Part shown: piece by piece, positions 23,521 through 36,464 of the stretch
Position numbering within the stretch: the stretch's first letter is position 1
Layout of the letters: each line of letters starts with the position of its first letter
Assembly (NCBI GenBank): GCA_013398295.1
Contig: VZSF01003227.1
Span: 1,482,345 to 1,546,344, forward strand
Direction of reading: 5' to 3'
Source of the DNA: Chionis minor
Lineage: Eukaryota > Chordata > Aves > Charadriiformes > Chionididae
Length of the DNA: 64,000 nucleotides
Program-made: the position numbers and the translations under genes
The notes under the pieces: model-generated
Seen by the model: only the letters and a program-made list of their open reading frames with translations
Database searches by the model: none
What the model was told of the DNA's origin: nothing

Positions 23521-25344
23521 CACAGCGACAGGTCGGTGCGTATCTCCTCCTGAAATTAAGGTGGGCATCAGGGCTGGAGATGCTGGCCGTGAGGAAGACA
23601 AGTTGAGAGCACATCTCCCAACTCACTGTAGGCAGAGGTGGTGGGGAAGGAGATCGTCTGCCCCGATCCCCCGCCGAGCAGCCCCTCGAGGGCCGTTTCA
23701 GGTGTTATTCTTTCCCCCTCACACACCATGAAAAGTGAAGGTTTTCAAAATACTGTAAGGCAAACAGAGCATGAAGTGTTCCGCTGTCAATATATTAACA
23801 TGCAGTGGGAGGCTCATTGGTGAAGGAGAGAGCAGGGCTCTGCTAGCCATCTTCTCCTGACTTGTTCCATGGCACCGGGCTCACTGCTTTGCTGCCCAGG
23901 ATGCTCTTGGTGGACACCCACGATGCTGGCGAAGACACTGCTCCCTGTACCAGGCTTGTTTTCTCTCTCCAAGCCACACAGATTGCCTGAAGCTGGGACA
24001 CGATACTTGGCTGAAGGTCTCAGCTGGTTTAGTGAATCCTAAAATGCTCCTGGGGCTTCAAAACCATCAGCCTTTTGGCCCTTTGTGTCCTACACTGCAA
24101 CTTGTAGACATCTTCCCTACAATCTCCCTTTGTACAGTTGAAGACAACGTGCGAATAGAACAATATTGGGTGTATTGCCCTGCCCAGCCACCCTGCTCAG
24201 CTCAGCCCACCGCTGGGCACCAGCCAGGCAAACCATCTGCCCCAAACACCCGTAGTTTAGACAAGCACGGTATTTTCCAAGGTCTGCCATACTTCATTAC
24301 CAACACCGGCAAGCCAATATCGCTGTACTGCTTCACTTCCCCCACCTGGGAAGAGGAAAACATTAAGAAATGGAAGGCACTAATTAAGAGGCACGCGTTA
24401 AGGAAAGAAAAAAAAAAAAAGTCAGTCCATCTTATTATATGTTGCTGACCTGAAGCTTCAAATCTCTTGGCTTCGAGAGGCAAAGACCAACCTCGATTAA
24501 AATTGCACAGATAGGCATTGATTTTGAAAAGCTTTCTAGTGCTACACCGTGTTTAGACTGAATTGCCTTATTAATCTAGTTGTTATCAGTTTGATTGTAT
24601 AGCCAGCTTCACAAAGTACCAACCTGCTTCCTAATCCTATTATTTACAAAACGCTCCTCTTTTGACTTCTGTTGGGATGTTTTCCAGTGATAAGTCACAT
24701 CTATATGCGCTAATGCCATATTACTGGCTTATGCCATCCTTTCTCATTTTTGCTTTGAGATTTTCAAGCTGAATTTCCACTATCTAAGATATTATATAGG
24801 TCAAAACATGCTGTGCTCAGATGTAAAGTGACACTGATTCACATATCAGAGGATAAAAAAGGGAAATTGTCTTATGGTTCAGGTCCAGATTTTCTTGGAT
24901 GAATAATTTCTGAGAAATCAGGTATACGAGGACTTTTCTATTCACCCACTATGAATGGGCTGTTTAGGGTTTTTGCTTCCCTTTTCATCGTTTCCCGCTT
25001 CTTAAATGACTCTCTTAATTGTTGCTAGGTACGGTTCGGTCTTGCTTCGAGCGATTTCGATACGTGAAATCAAAGCTGCTTTGACTGAACAAGTAGGTCA
25101 CAGTCTCTTTGGGCGAGCGGATCTCTAAGAGCAGGCTTTACGCATCCATGTTCTCAGGCTTACAAATTCAAAAATGTGTCTTCCATGGATATTTTATGAC
25201 GCCCACCCTCCAAGTCCTGCTTCCCCCCAGCATCTGTGGCAGACAATACGCACAGGAAGCGGGCATGAGAAGCACGAACCAGCTACAAATTTCAGCCGTA
25301 CCCAACCACCCATTTAGCCACATTTGTGGAGCCCATTCCTAGTG

Positions 25345-25460
25345 GAACAAAACCTCTGCCTCTTCCTGACCTTGGGCAACCTAAGTCCTCCTCCATGTAA
25401 TAGAAAGATAATAATCCCTTCGGGGATGGTTAAGCAGAATTTATCCATCTGAATTCCTCC
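25345..25460 (+). mobile_element. MIR-like SINE remnant
   Basis: The text CTGACCTTGGGCAACCTAAG, then ATGTAATAGAAAGATAATAA and TCCCTT, parallels the MIR core ('tgaccttgggcaagttacttaacc... tctgtaaaatggggataataat'). It is diverged, as expected for a MIR copy in a bird. The element ends are uncertain. Confidence 0.5.
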
Positions 25461-25499
25461 GAGAGTTCAGAGTGCCGCAATTTTTATCTGAGGGGTTCA

Positions 25500-25612
25500 A
25501 ATGATTAACTAATTAAGTTTTCGCTGCCTGCTTTTGTATTAGGTGCATTTTATGATCCTCGTTTTACAGCTCGGATAGTGGGGGTGAAATGGCTTGGCCC
25601 GTAACACCAAAA
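25500..25612 (-). mobile_element. Possible second MIR-like remnant, opposite orientation
   Basis: The text ATTAACTAATTAAGTTTTCG, TATGATCCTCGTTTTACAGC and AATGGCTTGGCCCGTAACAC resembles the reverse complement of MIR ('attaactcatttaatcctcacaac... attttacagatgaggaaact... gacttgcccaaggtcaca'). Together with the neighbouring plus-strand copy it could form a head-to-head pair. It is strongly diverged. Confidence 0.4.
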
Positions 25613-25867
25613 AATGACAGTCCCACAATCCAGGACAGGAGCAGGCACCGTGGGCTTACGGGAGACCTGTCCTCTTGGAAATGCTGCTCTTTGCGTGGCA
25701 AGAGCAAGTACGGCTCTTGCCGGGTGAGAGGGGAGGACACATCTCCCAGAGGACCACAGGAGTCAATCTGAAAAGGTCTCACTGGCATGTGCAGGGCTCC
25801 AGAAATGGCTGCAGGCTGTCCCCATAAGGCAGTCTGTATCTATTAAAAAGAAATCACCACGTGTTGA

Positions 25868-25990
25868 ATCCTAGAACGGTTTAGGTTGGAAGGGATCTTA
25901 AAGATCATCTAGTTCCAAGCCCCCTGACATGGGCAAGGACACCTCCCACTAGACCAGATTGCTCAAAGCCTCATCCGACCTGGCCTTGAA
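25868..25990 (-). mobile_element. CR1 LINE 3' end, sense on the minus strand
   Basis: The sequence reads GAATCCTAGAACGGTTTAGG, TTGGAAGGGATCTTAAAGAT, CATCTAGTTCCAAGCCCCCT, then GGGCAAGGACACCTCCCACT and TTGCTCAAAGCCTCATCCGA. This is the typical 3' UTR of an avian CR1 read in reverse. It is truncated at an AT-rich tract (25990-26050). It sits in intron 1 in the same orientation as the gene. Confidence 0.9.
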
Positions 25991-26052
25991 ATATTATAAA
26001 AATATATTAAAAAATAATTAAAAATAAAATATATTTACTTTGCTTTTTAAGG
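25989..26052. repeat. AT-rich low-complexity tract
   Basis: About 60 bp of almost pure A/T (mixed ATATTA, AAAAATAATT and ATAAAATATA patterns) abutting the truncated end of the CR1 copy. It may be a simple AT expansion or a microsatellite born at the insertion. Confidence 0.8.
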
Positions 26053-29000
26053 ATTGCTCCGATGTTGTTCTCAGGACCTGAACTGCTATTTTCTATCTGA
26101 AGAGCACATGAGCATGACACCAGGGCTCGTCAGGGACCGCTCTCTCAAAATCACTGCCCTCCCGAGGCAGGGGCTCTCCCCCAGGCAGCTGGGTGGGGAG
26201 GGGACGCGGAGCAGGATGCTCACAGACCCTCCGCAGGATGCCACTTCATGGCCAGACGGACCCAGTCACTGTAACTAACAGTTTTGGGGGGAAAGGGATA
26301 AACTGCTCAGCCACTGGAAATGAAATACCAACACACAGATCGCCCCCCTCCTCCCAAACTGGATAGACTTGCTCCTGCTGACGCTCACAGTGATATATAA
26401 CCCCATGTGCATTCACGAGCATCAGACAGACCTGGTGACGTCAGGGACTAGCTGGCACCTGCACGCCACCTCGTTAGAGATGGGCTTGGACGGACCCACC
26501 GCCGAAATAATTTCATTTTGCTGACTAAGAGCAGCGCAGTCATTAAGCTAAGCCATGTGCTCCCCGAGTCCTCAAAGACGGGACAGGATTCGCTCGGGCC
26601 AGAGCTGTGAAACGTGGCTCAGGATACAGGTGTCAGCTCTCCCTCCTCTTCCCCAAAACTCAGGGTTTGTGTTGAGACCAGCCGGGCAGCAAATGTGACT
26701 CCGGGGCTTTTGGGGGAAAATTGCTGCTTTTCTGAGTCGTCTACGAAAGAGAAATAATTGGCTTCAGAGTGCCAACCTGTCCAGCCTGTCCCACAGGGTG
26801 GAGAAGCAAAGGTGTCCCCAGAGCCCAAAATCAGTGGGAAGTGAGCCCAGAGGCTGGAAACCAGGATTTTTTGGGGACTGTAGCAGGATTTCTTGGGGAC
26901 TGGATGCTGGCTTTCCATCTGCACACCAGGGTCTCACTGAATAGATGGAAAAAGGCCACGTTCATTGGCAACTCCCCTTGTCGGCTTCTCGCTACACGCT
27001 CAATTGGTTTCTGCGGGGTTTAGGTCAAAGTCCACCCAATATCCTTAAAATGTTCTGCTATCACAGGAGAGACAAATTCGGGGAGGGGAAAGGCTTCACT
27101 GCTGGTTAGCCCCACACGTAAACCAACCTGCACACTAGAAACAAAAGCCAAAGCCAGGCAAGAAGCGACGGGGCCAGAGGTGCATTTCTGAACCTTGAGA
27201 CCGTGTGCTCAAACACAACGTCGTGCCCTCTCCCTACCACCGCTCTTCCCCCATCCCGAAACGCAGCTCTCGCGGGCTCGTTTCTCCTCTCCCCTTCCTG
27301 TATCACGCTTCATAACACACCGGGAGGAGCCAGGACATCCGACACTGGCAGATCATTCCCTGTGACATTTCACCAGCTGCTTTTGAGGCTTCCATCCTCA
27401 CGTGGAGAACACTGTGATTAAGAGAAGCAGTGGCCGTTGGGCAGCCCTATGTACCTGCGCTTTCCTGGTGAGCAGGGCTCCCTCCGCGGGGATTAATTTA
27501 GAAAACATTTCTAAAGCGTTTTGTCTGCTAGGATGAAAGATCCTGCGCTACATCTTGATGAGACGTTTGAAATCACACTTCCACGTGTTTAAAATCTCAC
27601 TTGTTCATATTGTCACAGCTTGGCAGCCTGAGTGTCGAAAATTTCCTAAATATCAGGTGCTATTTTTACCACTCCAAGTTGCATTCTTTCTAATCGAGTC
27701 ATACGGCCGCCTTTGGGAAAGCGTGCCCGTATCACGGCTTCCAGGGAAATCACCTTGCCCCGCTGGGGTCCCAATGCGGCCGCAGGGACAGTGCTTGCGC
27801 AGCCAGGCTGGGGTTGTAACATCTTCCAGCAAACCAAGGAGATTTGGAATAAAAGCACCACCCACCACGGGAAACGCCGACCTGTCAGTCTTCATACCAA
27901 CCAGCCTTGCTAATTTGGTCACCTCTTCCCCACGTCCCGACCCCACCTCCGTCACGCCACCCATCCTTGCAGGCTCCTTCCCGGGGACCAGGAGAAGATG
28001 GGAAGGGTGGAGGCTCTCAGCATCCCTACCTGTCTCGTGGTAACCGTGGCTGCGCATCAGCTCCCCCTGAAATAAGAGCTGGGTTTGGCCCTGAGATTTC
28101 TGCCCGGCTGCAAATCATTGTGTGTAAGCATCGCAAGCGCGTGCCGAGGGTGCAGGAATCAAGACACATGAGTTTGCAAAACGGAGACACCTATTGCTTA
28201 ATAGGGAATAAGCCAATTAGCCCGAACCGCTTATGTGACAAAACTGGTGAAGAATCAGCAGGAACGGCACAGCTCTGACGACTAAAGGACACGAGGCAAT
28301 GTGAGGGACGCCGGCGGCAGCTTGCCACTAGGACACTGCTTGGGGATCGCTCCCCGCTGGGGGTAACTGGAGCATCGCAACCAAATCCCCGTCCCTGCCT
28401 TGAGCTACCTGCCCTGAAGAACCCATAAGAGGCAGGAGGAGGCTTGAAGCAGCCTGATGGTTACTGCTGCCCCCGAGGGAGCCACGGCGCAGGGCTCTAA
28501 GGCTCTGCCCGCGAGCCAGCGTGCTCTTTCTCTGAGCCAGAAAAGTGTCGCTCGCACCTGTAGAGTGTCCGGTCTCACACCCACGTGTGCTCACCCTCAC
28601 GGCGGCACGGCCTGGCTCGATCGCCCCGTGATGCCCTTGGTTTATCGCCGTTTTAAAGACAAAACGCTCACGTGCTCTCAGGGCTCCGATGTCACACCCT
28701 TCACCTCTCCCCACCCTGATTCCAGGACCTTATTCCTTCCTCCATCCCAGGTCTTTCCATCAGAAGTTTAATCCTGGCATCCGTTCAGTTTCTTTGTGTT
28801 AACAAAACAGCCAGCAAAGAAAAAGCCATTAAAGCAGGCAAAAAGGATCCAGTGAGGGGATTGGGATTGGGGTGGGTGAGCGGTTGTATATTTAGCTTTC
28901 CCCTTCTGGAAGGGAGAAGAAAAAAAAAACCCCAAACGCCCAGCGAAGATCTAGAAAGGAACTGAGACAAAAGCTTTGCTGCTTAAAAAGACATGTCTAC

Positions 29001-32000
29001 ACTATGCATTTTTCCCAAGATAATTTTTTCAGCCGACAGAGCAGAGCTATCAGGGAGCGCAAACAACAGCCCATCAGTCTTGGAGCAGATCCTGTCACCC
29101 TGAGCATTTGCGTCCCAAAAGACACAAATCCCAGGGGCTCCTGCAGGATCTTGGGTGCCACGTACCTCGGGAAATGGAACAGTGCAATACGAAAAGATAC
29201 CATGTCTGGAGGGACGTGGGTCCTCACGCTCATCCTCCCACACCCATCTCTTGCTGACTTTTCCCACAGCTCTGCGCAGCCCCTCGGAATACTGGAGGCA
29301 TCGTGTGGTTTCTTCTTTCACTGTTGACGTGGATGCTGAGGACCTCTCCTGGGCAGTGACATCCTCCTGGGATGGTTCTTCTGTATGAGCATCCTCAAAA
29401 TAACATCGCGTGCCTACACGAGAGGGTTGGGAGCGCCTGGATGAGAGCTGCGCCCCGCGACCAGCAACCGCCTCAGCTATTTCCCCACCATCACAGCCAC
29501 TCGCCAGCAACGGAGTTGTCCCAGAACCTTCGCAGGGACTTAGTCCCCAGATGACAATGTCCAAATACCAAATATTGAAAAGCCAGTAGTGCTTTCAGAG
29601 CTCAGCCTCCTCTCTGCTCCCCTGGCTCACTGAGCTACACCGTGGAAATCCAGGCGGCAGTAAGAAGGAGAAGTTTAATTACCAACTGAGCAGCTGCTGG
29701 TTGACAGTCGAGTGTGCTTCTGGATGTCTGAAAAAGCGCTGGAGATGCCTTATGACGATGCTTAACCTTCACAGGGAAAACACGTCCCCTTGTTGTAGCC
29801 GCTGGCTGAAAGCTGAATTATATTCCTGAGGAAGCCAGTAAAGCCTGGGCTGGGAGGTGACGGGTCATGGTGGAAAAACTGTCCTTTGATTTGGAGCTGC
29901 CAGAGGCACAGGTGACATCCCGAGCCCACTCCAATGGAGTTTGACTGAAGGAGGCCGTGAGAGAGCACTTCAAACCCGTGTCGTGACTGCAACAATAAGT
30001 GCTTTTCAAAGCAGTCCTGCCCACGGAGAGCACTGGGCAGGGAGGGACAGCGTGCTCGGCATGCAGACGGCCAGCCTGTGGGGTTGGGTTGGTTTTTTTT
30101 TTGGTGTTTGTTTGCTATATTCCCAGTGGATTTCTGTATGCAATAATAAGGACTTCATTTGCAATAGCAATAAGGAAGAGTCCAGTGCTTAAATTTGGCA
30201 AGAGCTGACCCGGTACACGAGCAGCCAGCTCGATGAATCAAATGCTGTGCAAACAAGGAACCTCAGAAGGGTCAATAGCGGGGCCAGCAGGGTGACGAAG
30301 CTGCTGGCCGTCTGGCAAAGGGGAGCATCCCTAAACCTGACAGTGTTTCTGCCTTGTAGTGTCAGCCCCAAGAGCCACACTCACCCCCAGGCTGGTGCAG
30401 GGACTCCTCCTAATGGGGTTACCTAATGGCAGGACACAGCGTTTGTGCCGTGGCATCACTCGCCCCTTCAGGAGGACCATTTTGGTCCCACCACCCACAC
30501 ACCAAGCACCATCACCACGTGCCACCCTACTGGCCCAGCTTCCTTCCTGCTCCTGGCCTGCCCTCTCACCCTGCACCATCGCCGTTATCCCGGTGGGTTT
30601 TGGCAGCACCATGCCCATCTCCCTGGGCTGGCCCTTTCACTTCCCAATCGGAGCAAGCGCTGTGGCTGTTTATGAGGATGCATCTCCCAAGGCCACCACC
30701 ACCATCAAGGCTCCTGCTCAGCCAAGACAAGGTGGTGGTGTTTAGATTTATGCTGGGAACAGAAAGAAAAAGGAGCTGTAAAGATTCTCTTTTTTCTTTT
30801 TCTTTTTTCTATTGCATTGCGAGGGGCAGAGCCGCTGACACCCACCTGCTCTGTCACGGTGTTCGCCGAAGGACACCTGAAACTCTGCTCCGACGGTGAA
30901 TTTATCATGCCAGGGAACTCCAGATGCAACTGGGGATGAAAACTACAGAAACAGCAAAATAATTGTTGTCCATTGTTGTAGTTTGGGCTTATTTCTTGCT
31001 GCTGAGGATGACCCAGGCCCAGGGAAAACAAATGACGGAGGCAATTAGAAGTCTGTCTTTGGAACAACTGTTTTATGTATCAGCCATGCCTGTAGATGTG
31101 TTTAAGTAGTGCCAGTCTCAGGGATGAAAAAACAAAATACCTGTAGCCCGAAAGGCCAAGGAAAGATAAGGGAGCTCCTGTTAAACGCCCTCCTGGAAGA
31201 TCAAAACCACATCTGGCATGCAGGTCGGCACCGATGAACAGATGTTCGAGCAGAATAACCGTGGTTGCTGCAGAGAACACAAGCGGCAACTGAACCCTCT
31301 GTCCATGTCTGGGAGAGGCCAGCAGGGCTCCCAGCGGCGGCGGGATGTGCTGTGTCACTGCTGGCCGCGATCCCAGGGCTCCGCTCGCTGCCCGCGAGCC
31401 TGGCAGTAGCACAGAGGAGCGGGCACTGCACTGCTGGCGGCTCAATCGCTTAACTCCACTGTTAGCTGCTCAACAAGCCTTCGCTAAATGAACCAACATT
31501 TGCAACTCCTTGTTCTCTGCGGGGAGAAAAAGGTTTCCTTTGCTTCCCACGACTGGAATCGTGCGTTTGTGGGGTTGGAAATGGGAAACAAAAAGCCCAC
31601 CTGGGCAAAAGGGAAACTTGAAGCCCTTGTGGGAGTTGCTTTGCTCTCTTCATTGCTCCGGTCGCTGGGGGTGGGACTGGCTGTAGCTTCAGCAACTGGG
31701 CACCCAAGAAGCACTGGCTGGTGACATGCATCCTCCCACCGCAGCCACTGCCCTCCTCACTGGCAAGCTCCAAAATTCCCTCCTTGGGGGTCTTGCAAGC
31801 CGCTGACTATCAGGACTGGACCGCAGAACAACTTTTCACCAACCATACTGGAAAGCCTTGGTTACATTCACAGCACTGGGTTTTCTTGTTGTTCCACTGG
31901 ATTGCTCAGGGGTTTGCTGGTGCTTTCCATCCTGCTCCTCCAAGCCCTCCTGCCAGATGCTATTTCCCTGCGGGTACCACTGCTCCTGCCATTCCCTTGG

Positions 32001-33129
32001 AGCTCAGCTGAAGGAAGCAAGCTGTGGAGATTTATCTCCTTCAGCTGGCTCTAGGCAGGAGCACAGGGGTTTGGGATGTGTCTTTGTGGCAGCCACCCCT
32101 TGCTCCTGCAGGGCAGCAGGAGATGAAGGAGTGCTTTACCGGGAAGAAGGGGAGCTCTGCAGCCAACCTGAAATTGGCTGCTTGAGCTCAAGTTACCGTC
32201 AGAAGAGTTGCAATCAAAGCCTACACCGAGTATTTTCTTACTCAAATCACTGCTCCAACATTGCTTTTATTTTCCAGCCCGATGCGTCACGGGGCCTTTG
32301 TTAGAGCCCTGCCATACTCAATGAGTACAAAGGTCTCTCCACCGGCTCCGTTTACATGAATAGTTACAGGGTGCCTGTGGGCTTCTGTCCTGCAGAGAGG
32401 TATTACTCCTCCAGATCAATCTGGATAATTGTTGGCTCCTGCGCACCCACTGTGCGAGTGCACGAAAGTGTACGTTGGTAGAATATAGCACTTTTTTCAA
32501 CAAAACTTCCTGGTGCAGAGCAAGTCTTAGCCTGACTCTGGGTGAGGCGCAGTAAATCACAGCCTAAAAGACCTAAGCGGGACATTTATACTCCATGGAC
32601 CAACCTTGACAAGAAGCGTTACGACTACAGCACACGACAGACCACTCAGAGCCAGCACATCAGCCACCATAAAGGACACAAAATCTCTTTGTGGCATTCC
32701 CGAGCCTTTGAAAGGGAGGCATTAGAAAAGGGCACATGAGGAAAAAGTGGCAATTTACTGACAAGCTTCCAGGTAGGCCAGCGATATTAGATACTCCAAT
32801 CCATCACTTAAAAAGAGCAGAATATAATTCCTCTTGTAATCAGGATGGAAAGGCGTGCAGCCTGGACAAGCAGAGAAAAGATTGACTCATGTAAGTCCAA
32901 CCCATTACCAAGTGTCAAGTGCTCCCTAAGATGGCTCACACGCTAATTTGAGAAGTCACCTGGTGGCAGCGGGTCACCAGCTCCCTCTACAGACAATCAG
33001 GACACAGCCGGACCCCTGCAGAACTGCTACAGCAGACGCATAATAACAAAGAGTCCCTTAAAACTGCCACCGAGGAGCAGAATTTTCCTCCTCGCTGCTG
33101 GCAATAATTATCCCACTCGACGCCGAGCC

Positions 33130-33540
33130 CTTTGTCTTCCTCCACGGCGAGAGGTCTGTCCCGCTCCCCTACCCCGGGGTGGATGAAGAAATGGCTGCGG
33201 TGGCATTGGTGGCATCGACAGACGCGAGCGTGCCTTTTGTCTCTTCCCAGCCAAACAAAGAGCCGGAGGAGGGATGGAGGGAAACGTAGGCACCAGGGGG
33301 CTGCAGGAAAAGTTCAGCAGCCCGGAACCAGGTGGCTGTTGGGAAACAAAGTGCCAAGACCCGTTCGCAACGGCAATACTTCACGGTGGCGAGCGGGAGG
33401 AGCGAGCCAAGGCGAGCGGGACGAGCACGCCTGCCCGCCCGCCGACACCCCGCGGCACCGCCGAGCACGCAGTCCGAGCGATGCATGCGTAGCTGCTCCA
33501 TAGACACAACGACAGGCATGTAGCGGGATGAAATCCCGCC
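33130..33540. promoter_or_regulatory. CpG-dense patch in intron 1, possible alternative promoter or enhancer
   Basis: By eye the block is rich in CpG (runs such as GGCGAGCGGGAGGAGCGAGC and CCCGCCCGCCGACACCCCGC), unlike the CpG-poor intron around it. It lies about 3.5 kb inside the gene from the presumed exon 1. A 150-codon minus-strand open frame (33169-33621) crosses it but has no family resemblance and is easily explained by base composition. No promoter motif or splice donor could be assigned with confidence. Confidence 0.4.
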
Positions 33541-33826
33541 TGCAGGGGTGGCCGCAGGGCGAGGGGAACAGGCTAACGAGAGCAACGGAGCGTCAGGAGC
33601 GAGAAACTGCTGAATTTTCATCCTTGCCTCGACACCTCTTTGTTTCAGTATCTCCCGTCTGCAGAAGGTGGTATAATAATATCTGGAGGAGCAAAACGGG
33701 AATGCTTAAGGAGCAAACATCTTTCTCGGAATCCTCTGCCAGGCAGAGCAGCTCCAGCCACCCTCGGCTCCCACCTCCCTTCACCTGCGACGGTGGGAAC
33801 TTACTGTCCGGGGAAACAGCATGATT

Positions 33827-33830
<4 letters not shown>

Positions 33831-33859
<29 letters not shown>
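33831..33859. repeat. (TG)n microsatellite
   Basis: About 14.5 uninterrupted TG units in ST8SIA2 intron 1, preceded by a T run. Alternating purine-pyrimidine tracts of this kind can adopt Z-DNA and are usually polymorphic in length. Confidence 0.95.
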
Positions 33860-33861
<2 letters not shown>

Positions 33862-35999
33862 TTTTGTCAGTAATACTACGCGCTTACTCTGTACCTAATG
33901 AACATTTTGTTCTTTCTTTCTGTGATTTCTCAGTATTTGTAGGTGAGAGAAATATGTTCCCCCCTGCTCCCACCCATATGAGGCATATTCTTCCAAAGAC
34001 AATCCAAATCACAGGCAGGGGGCAGGGTATGTGTAAAAGTGGGCAAGCTGTTCGCTCCTCACAATAATTAGAGAGTGTTTCGATGCCAAGGAAAAAGAAG
34101 AAAAGAGTTGCACCTGCCTGCATTTCCCAGCCCTCCCCGGTGCCGTGAGCATGCCAGGGGACACCTGGCCACCTCTTCGCTTTCCTCAGTGCTTGGGCTG
34201 CCCTGACCAAAGCTTTGCTTTCGCCTGTGGGGATGCAGAGGAGGATGCTGAGCCACACGATCCATCAGCCAAATATTCCTGACCTGGGGGAGAGCTGCAC
34301 AAATACCCGGTACCCCCCAAACCTCTCAGGGAGAGGTGCCGTTTCCTCCTGGCCACACAGAGAGCTCCTGGAAAACTTTGGAAGGGCCTCTTTCTCTACA
34401 CTGTTGTGCACTTTTGCTGTCACGCAGTCCCCTTCATCTCCAGGTCCTGTTTGCAAAAGATACTGCGGTCATGTGGCCCACGAAGTTGAAAACCCTTTAT
34501 CATCCCCCGAACTGCACATCGGGCACTCGGCTTTTTCACATCTCCCCAACAACATACTTCAGCCAGGCCAGAGCATCGCGTCGACCACCCCTGGTACAAC
34601 GGCAGCACGCGGGGATGAGGTGCTCTGCACGCCAGGCTCCAAGCTGAGAGTGCAAGACGAACAGCGTTTGGCCCCTTGCTGCGTTTGGGATGAAGGAGCT
34701 CATCACACCCAAACCGCTTTGGAGACGCCGTAGGGAAAAAAAGTGGGTGGGAGTGGGCAATGCAAGAAAAAGGGTCAGTTTGCCCTACTTCAGCACTACT
34801 TCTTAATATAGCAGGGTCCCACCTGTGCTCTGTGCACCCCTGTGTCAGAAGCAGAGCTTATCTATGAAAATCCGGTCTGGGACTAACAGAGGGTATGAGA
34901 TCACAGGAGCCCCCCCTTCACTCCCCAGGGCGTAAGGGAGTCACTCCCCAGACTCTCCCCTGCACCACCTTTTGCACTATCATTTCTGAAATGCTGCGTG
35001 AAACAAGCTGCTCGCTGTTTCTACAGAACTCGTCTGACCCTGTTGCCGTCCCTGCCGCTGCACTGCTTGGCAGTTCCTCCTTGGAGGAGCTACAGCAACA
35101 AACTCAGGTGCCAGGGCTTGGAGATAAGCAGCCAGCAAACATCCAATTTCCATACAATGTACAGAAAAGAGAAGAGAAAAAAAAAAAAACCCACAACAAA
35201 CCACCCAGTACTAGGAGTCCCTGAGGAACCAGGGTGAAAAACAGGACAAGTAAGTAACAAAACAGAATAAATTTTCAATAAGGGCACAGCAAGTTCTAGC
35301 GGACAGATCTAGCAGACAGACAAGGAGAGAGAAGAAAGAACAGGAGCCGGAAAAGAAGATGGGAGGAAAGCAAGGGGATGGGAGCAGTCTGTCCGAAAGG
35401 GAGCTTCAGAAGCTTTTCATTTCCTTTATTATTATACCGATAGTGCCAGCTCATTGAAGAGCAACAATTAATCTAGCCTGGTAACCTAGAGTCCGGTGCC
35501 AGATATTCCTGGACAAGGCTACTGACCTTTAAGCACTCCTTGCCTCTGGCACCCAACACAATAACAATGAAACAATGACAAACATCACTGCATTTCATTT
35601 ATAATTTCGGCCCCAAGTGGCAGGTATTTGTTTTGATGTAACACGGTGGGCAATGCCACCTGGTACCACACAGAGAGATCTTTGGGCACTATGAGTGCAC
35701 CCCACGTTACTAGAATTATTTGTTTTGTTTTCTCATACTACCCACCTGAGTTCCTCAAGTTAATGCAAACCCTCCTCTCCACATCTGTTCCTCTCATTCC
35801 TGACGTTTCCAAGCAGCCCTCAGAGACAGGATTTATGGGGTGGGCTGGGTGTTGCTCCCCTCCTCAGATTTGGGAGCTGCTTTAGTCCCTGCCATGCAGG
35901 GCACCTGCAGGTAAGCACCCACCCTGGAGGTGACCGGGGAGGGGTGATCACGAAGCCGCTGACGAAGCCCGTGGGGACAGAAAAGTAGATCGAGCTCTC

Positions 36000-36464
36000 C
36001 CACCCTGCTCCATCATCCCCACCCAAATGGTCCTTGCTCAATCTCTCCCACCCTGCAGACCGGTCCTTACTCCAGCACCCTGCAGGCTGGTCCGCTATCC
36101 ATCATCTCCACAAGCTGGTGCCCTCTCCACCACGCCCATCCGGACCAGCACCGGCACCCAAAACCTCCCCCTGGGCTGCAACTTGCCCCACCATACCCAG
36201 GCAGCAAACTGCCTGCACCAGTATCCCGCTTAGGGACCTTCTCCATCCATCCACTGCCCGTGCCCAAACCCCCTCTCTCCAGACCAGTATCTCCTCCAAC
36301 ATCTCTAACCAGACTGGTACCCGCTCCAGCATCCCTACTGAGACCTGTACCTGACTGAGCATCCCCACTCGGACCAGTATCTCGATGTCTCTAAGGGGAC
36401 CGGCACCTGCTCCAGCATCCCCACCTGGACTGGCACCTCAATGTTTCTAACGGGACTGGTACCT
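36000..36464. repeat. Decayed copies of the 26/30-bp minisatellite
   Basis: Imperfect, spaced copies of the same core recur, such as GACCAGTATCTC, GACTGGTACCCGCTCC, CAGCATCCCTACTGAG, GAGCATCCCCACTCGGACCA, CAGCATCCCCACCTGGACTG and CTAACGGGACTGGTACCT. Divergence increases leftwards, away from the near-perfect array that starts at 36465. This pattern suggests older units at the left edge and recent amplification next to the gap. Confidence 0.75.

Noticed and set aside
28983..29564. 193-codon minus-strand open frame in intron 1
   Set aside because: No family resemblance, no splice-bounded structure, overlapped by several plus-strand frames. Taken as chance.
30426..30899. 157-codon plus-strand open frame
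   Set aside because: Pro/His/Ser-rich text typical of C-rich non-coding DNA, with a second overlapping frame equally open.
33169..33621. 150-codon minus-strand frame over the intronic CpG patch as an alternative ST8SIA2 first exon
   Set aside because: It has no hydrophobic anchor, no resemblance to the enzyme, and no donor I could defend. Kept only as a CpG patch.
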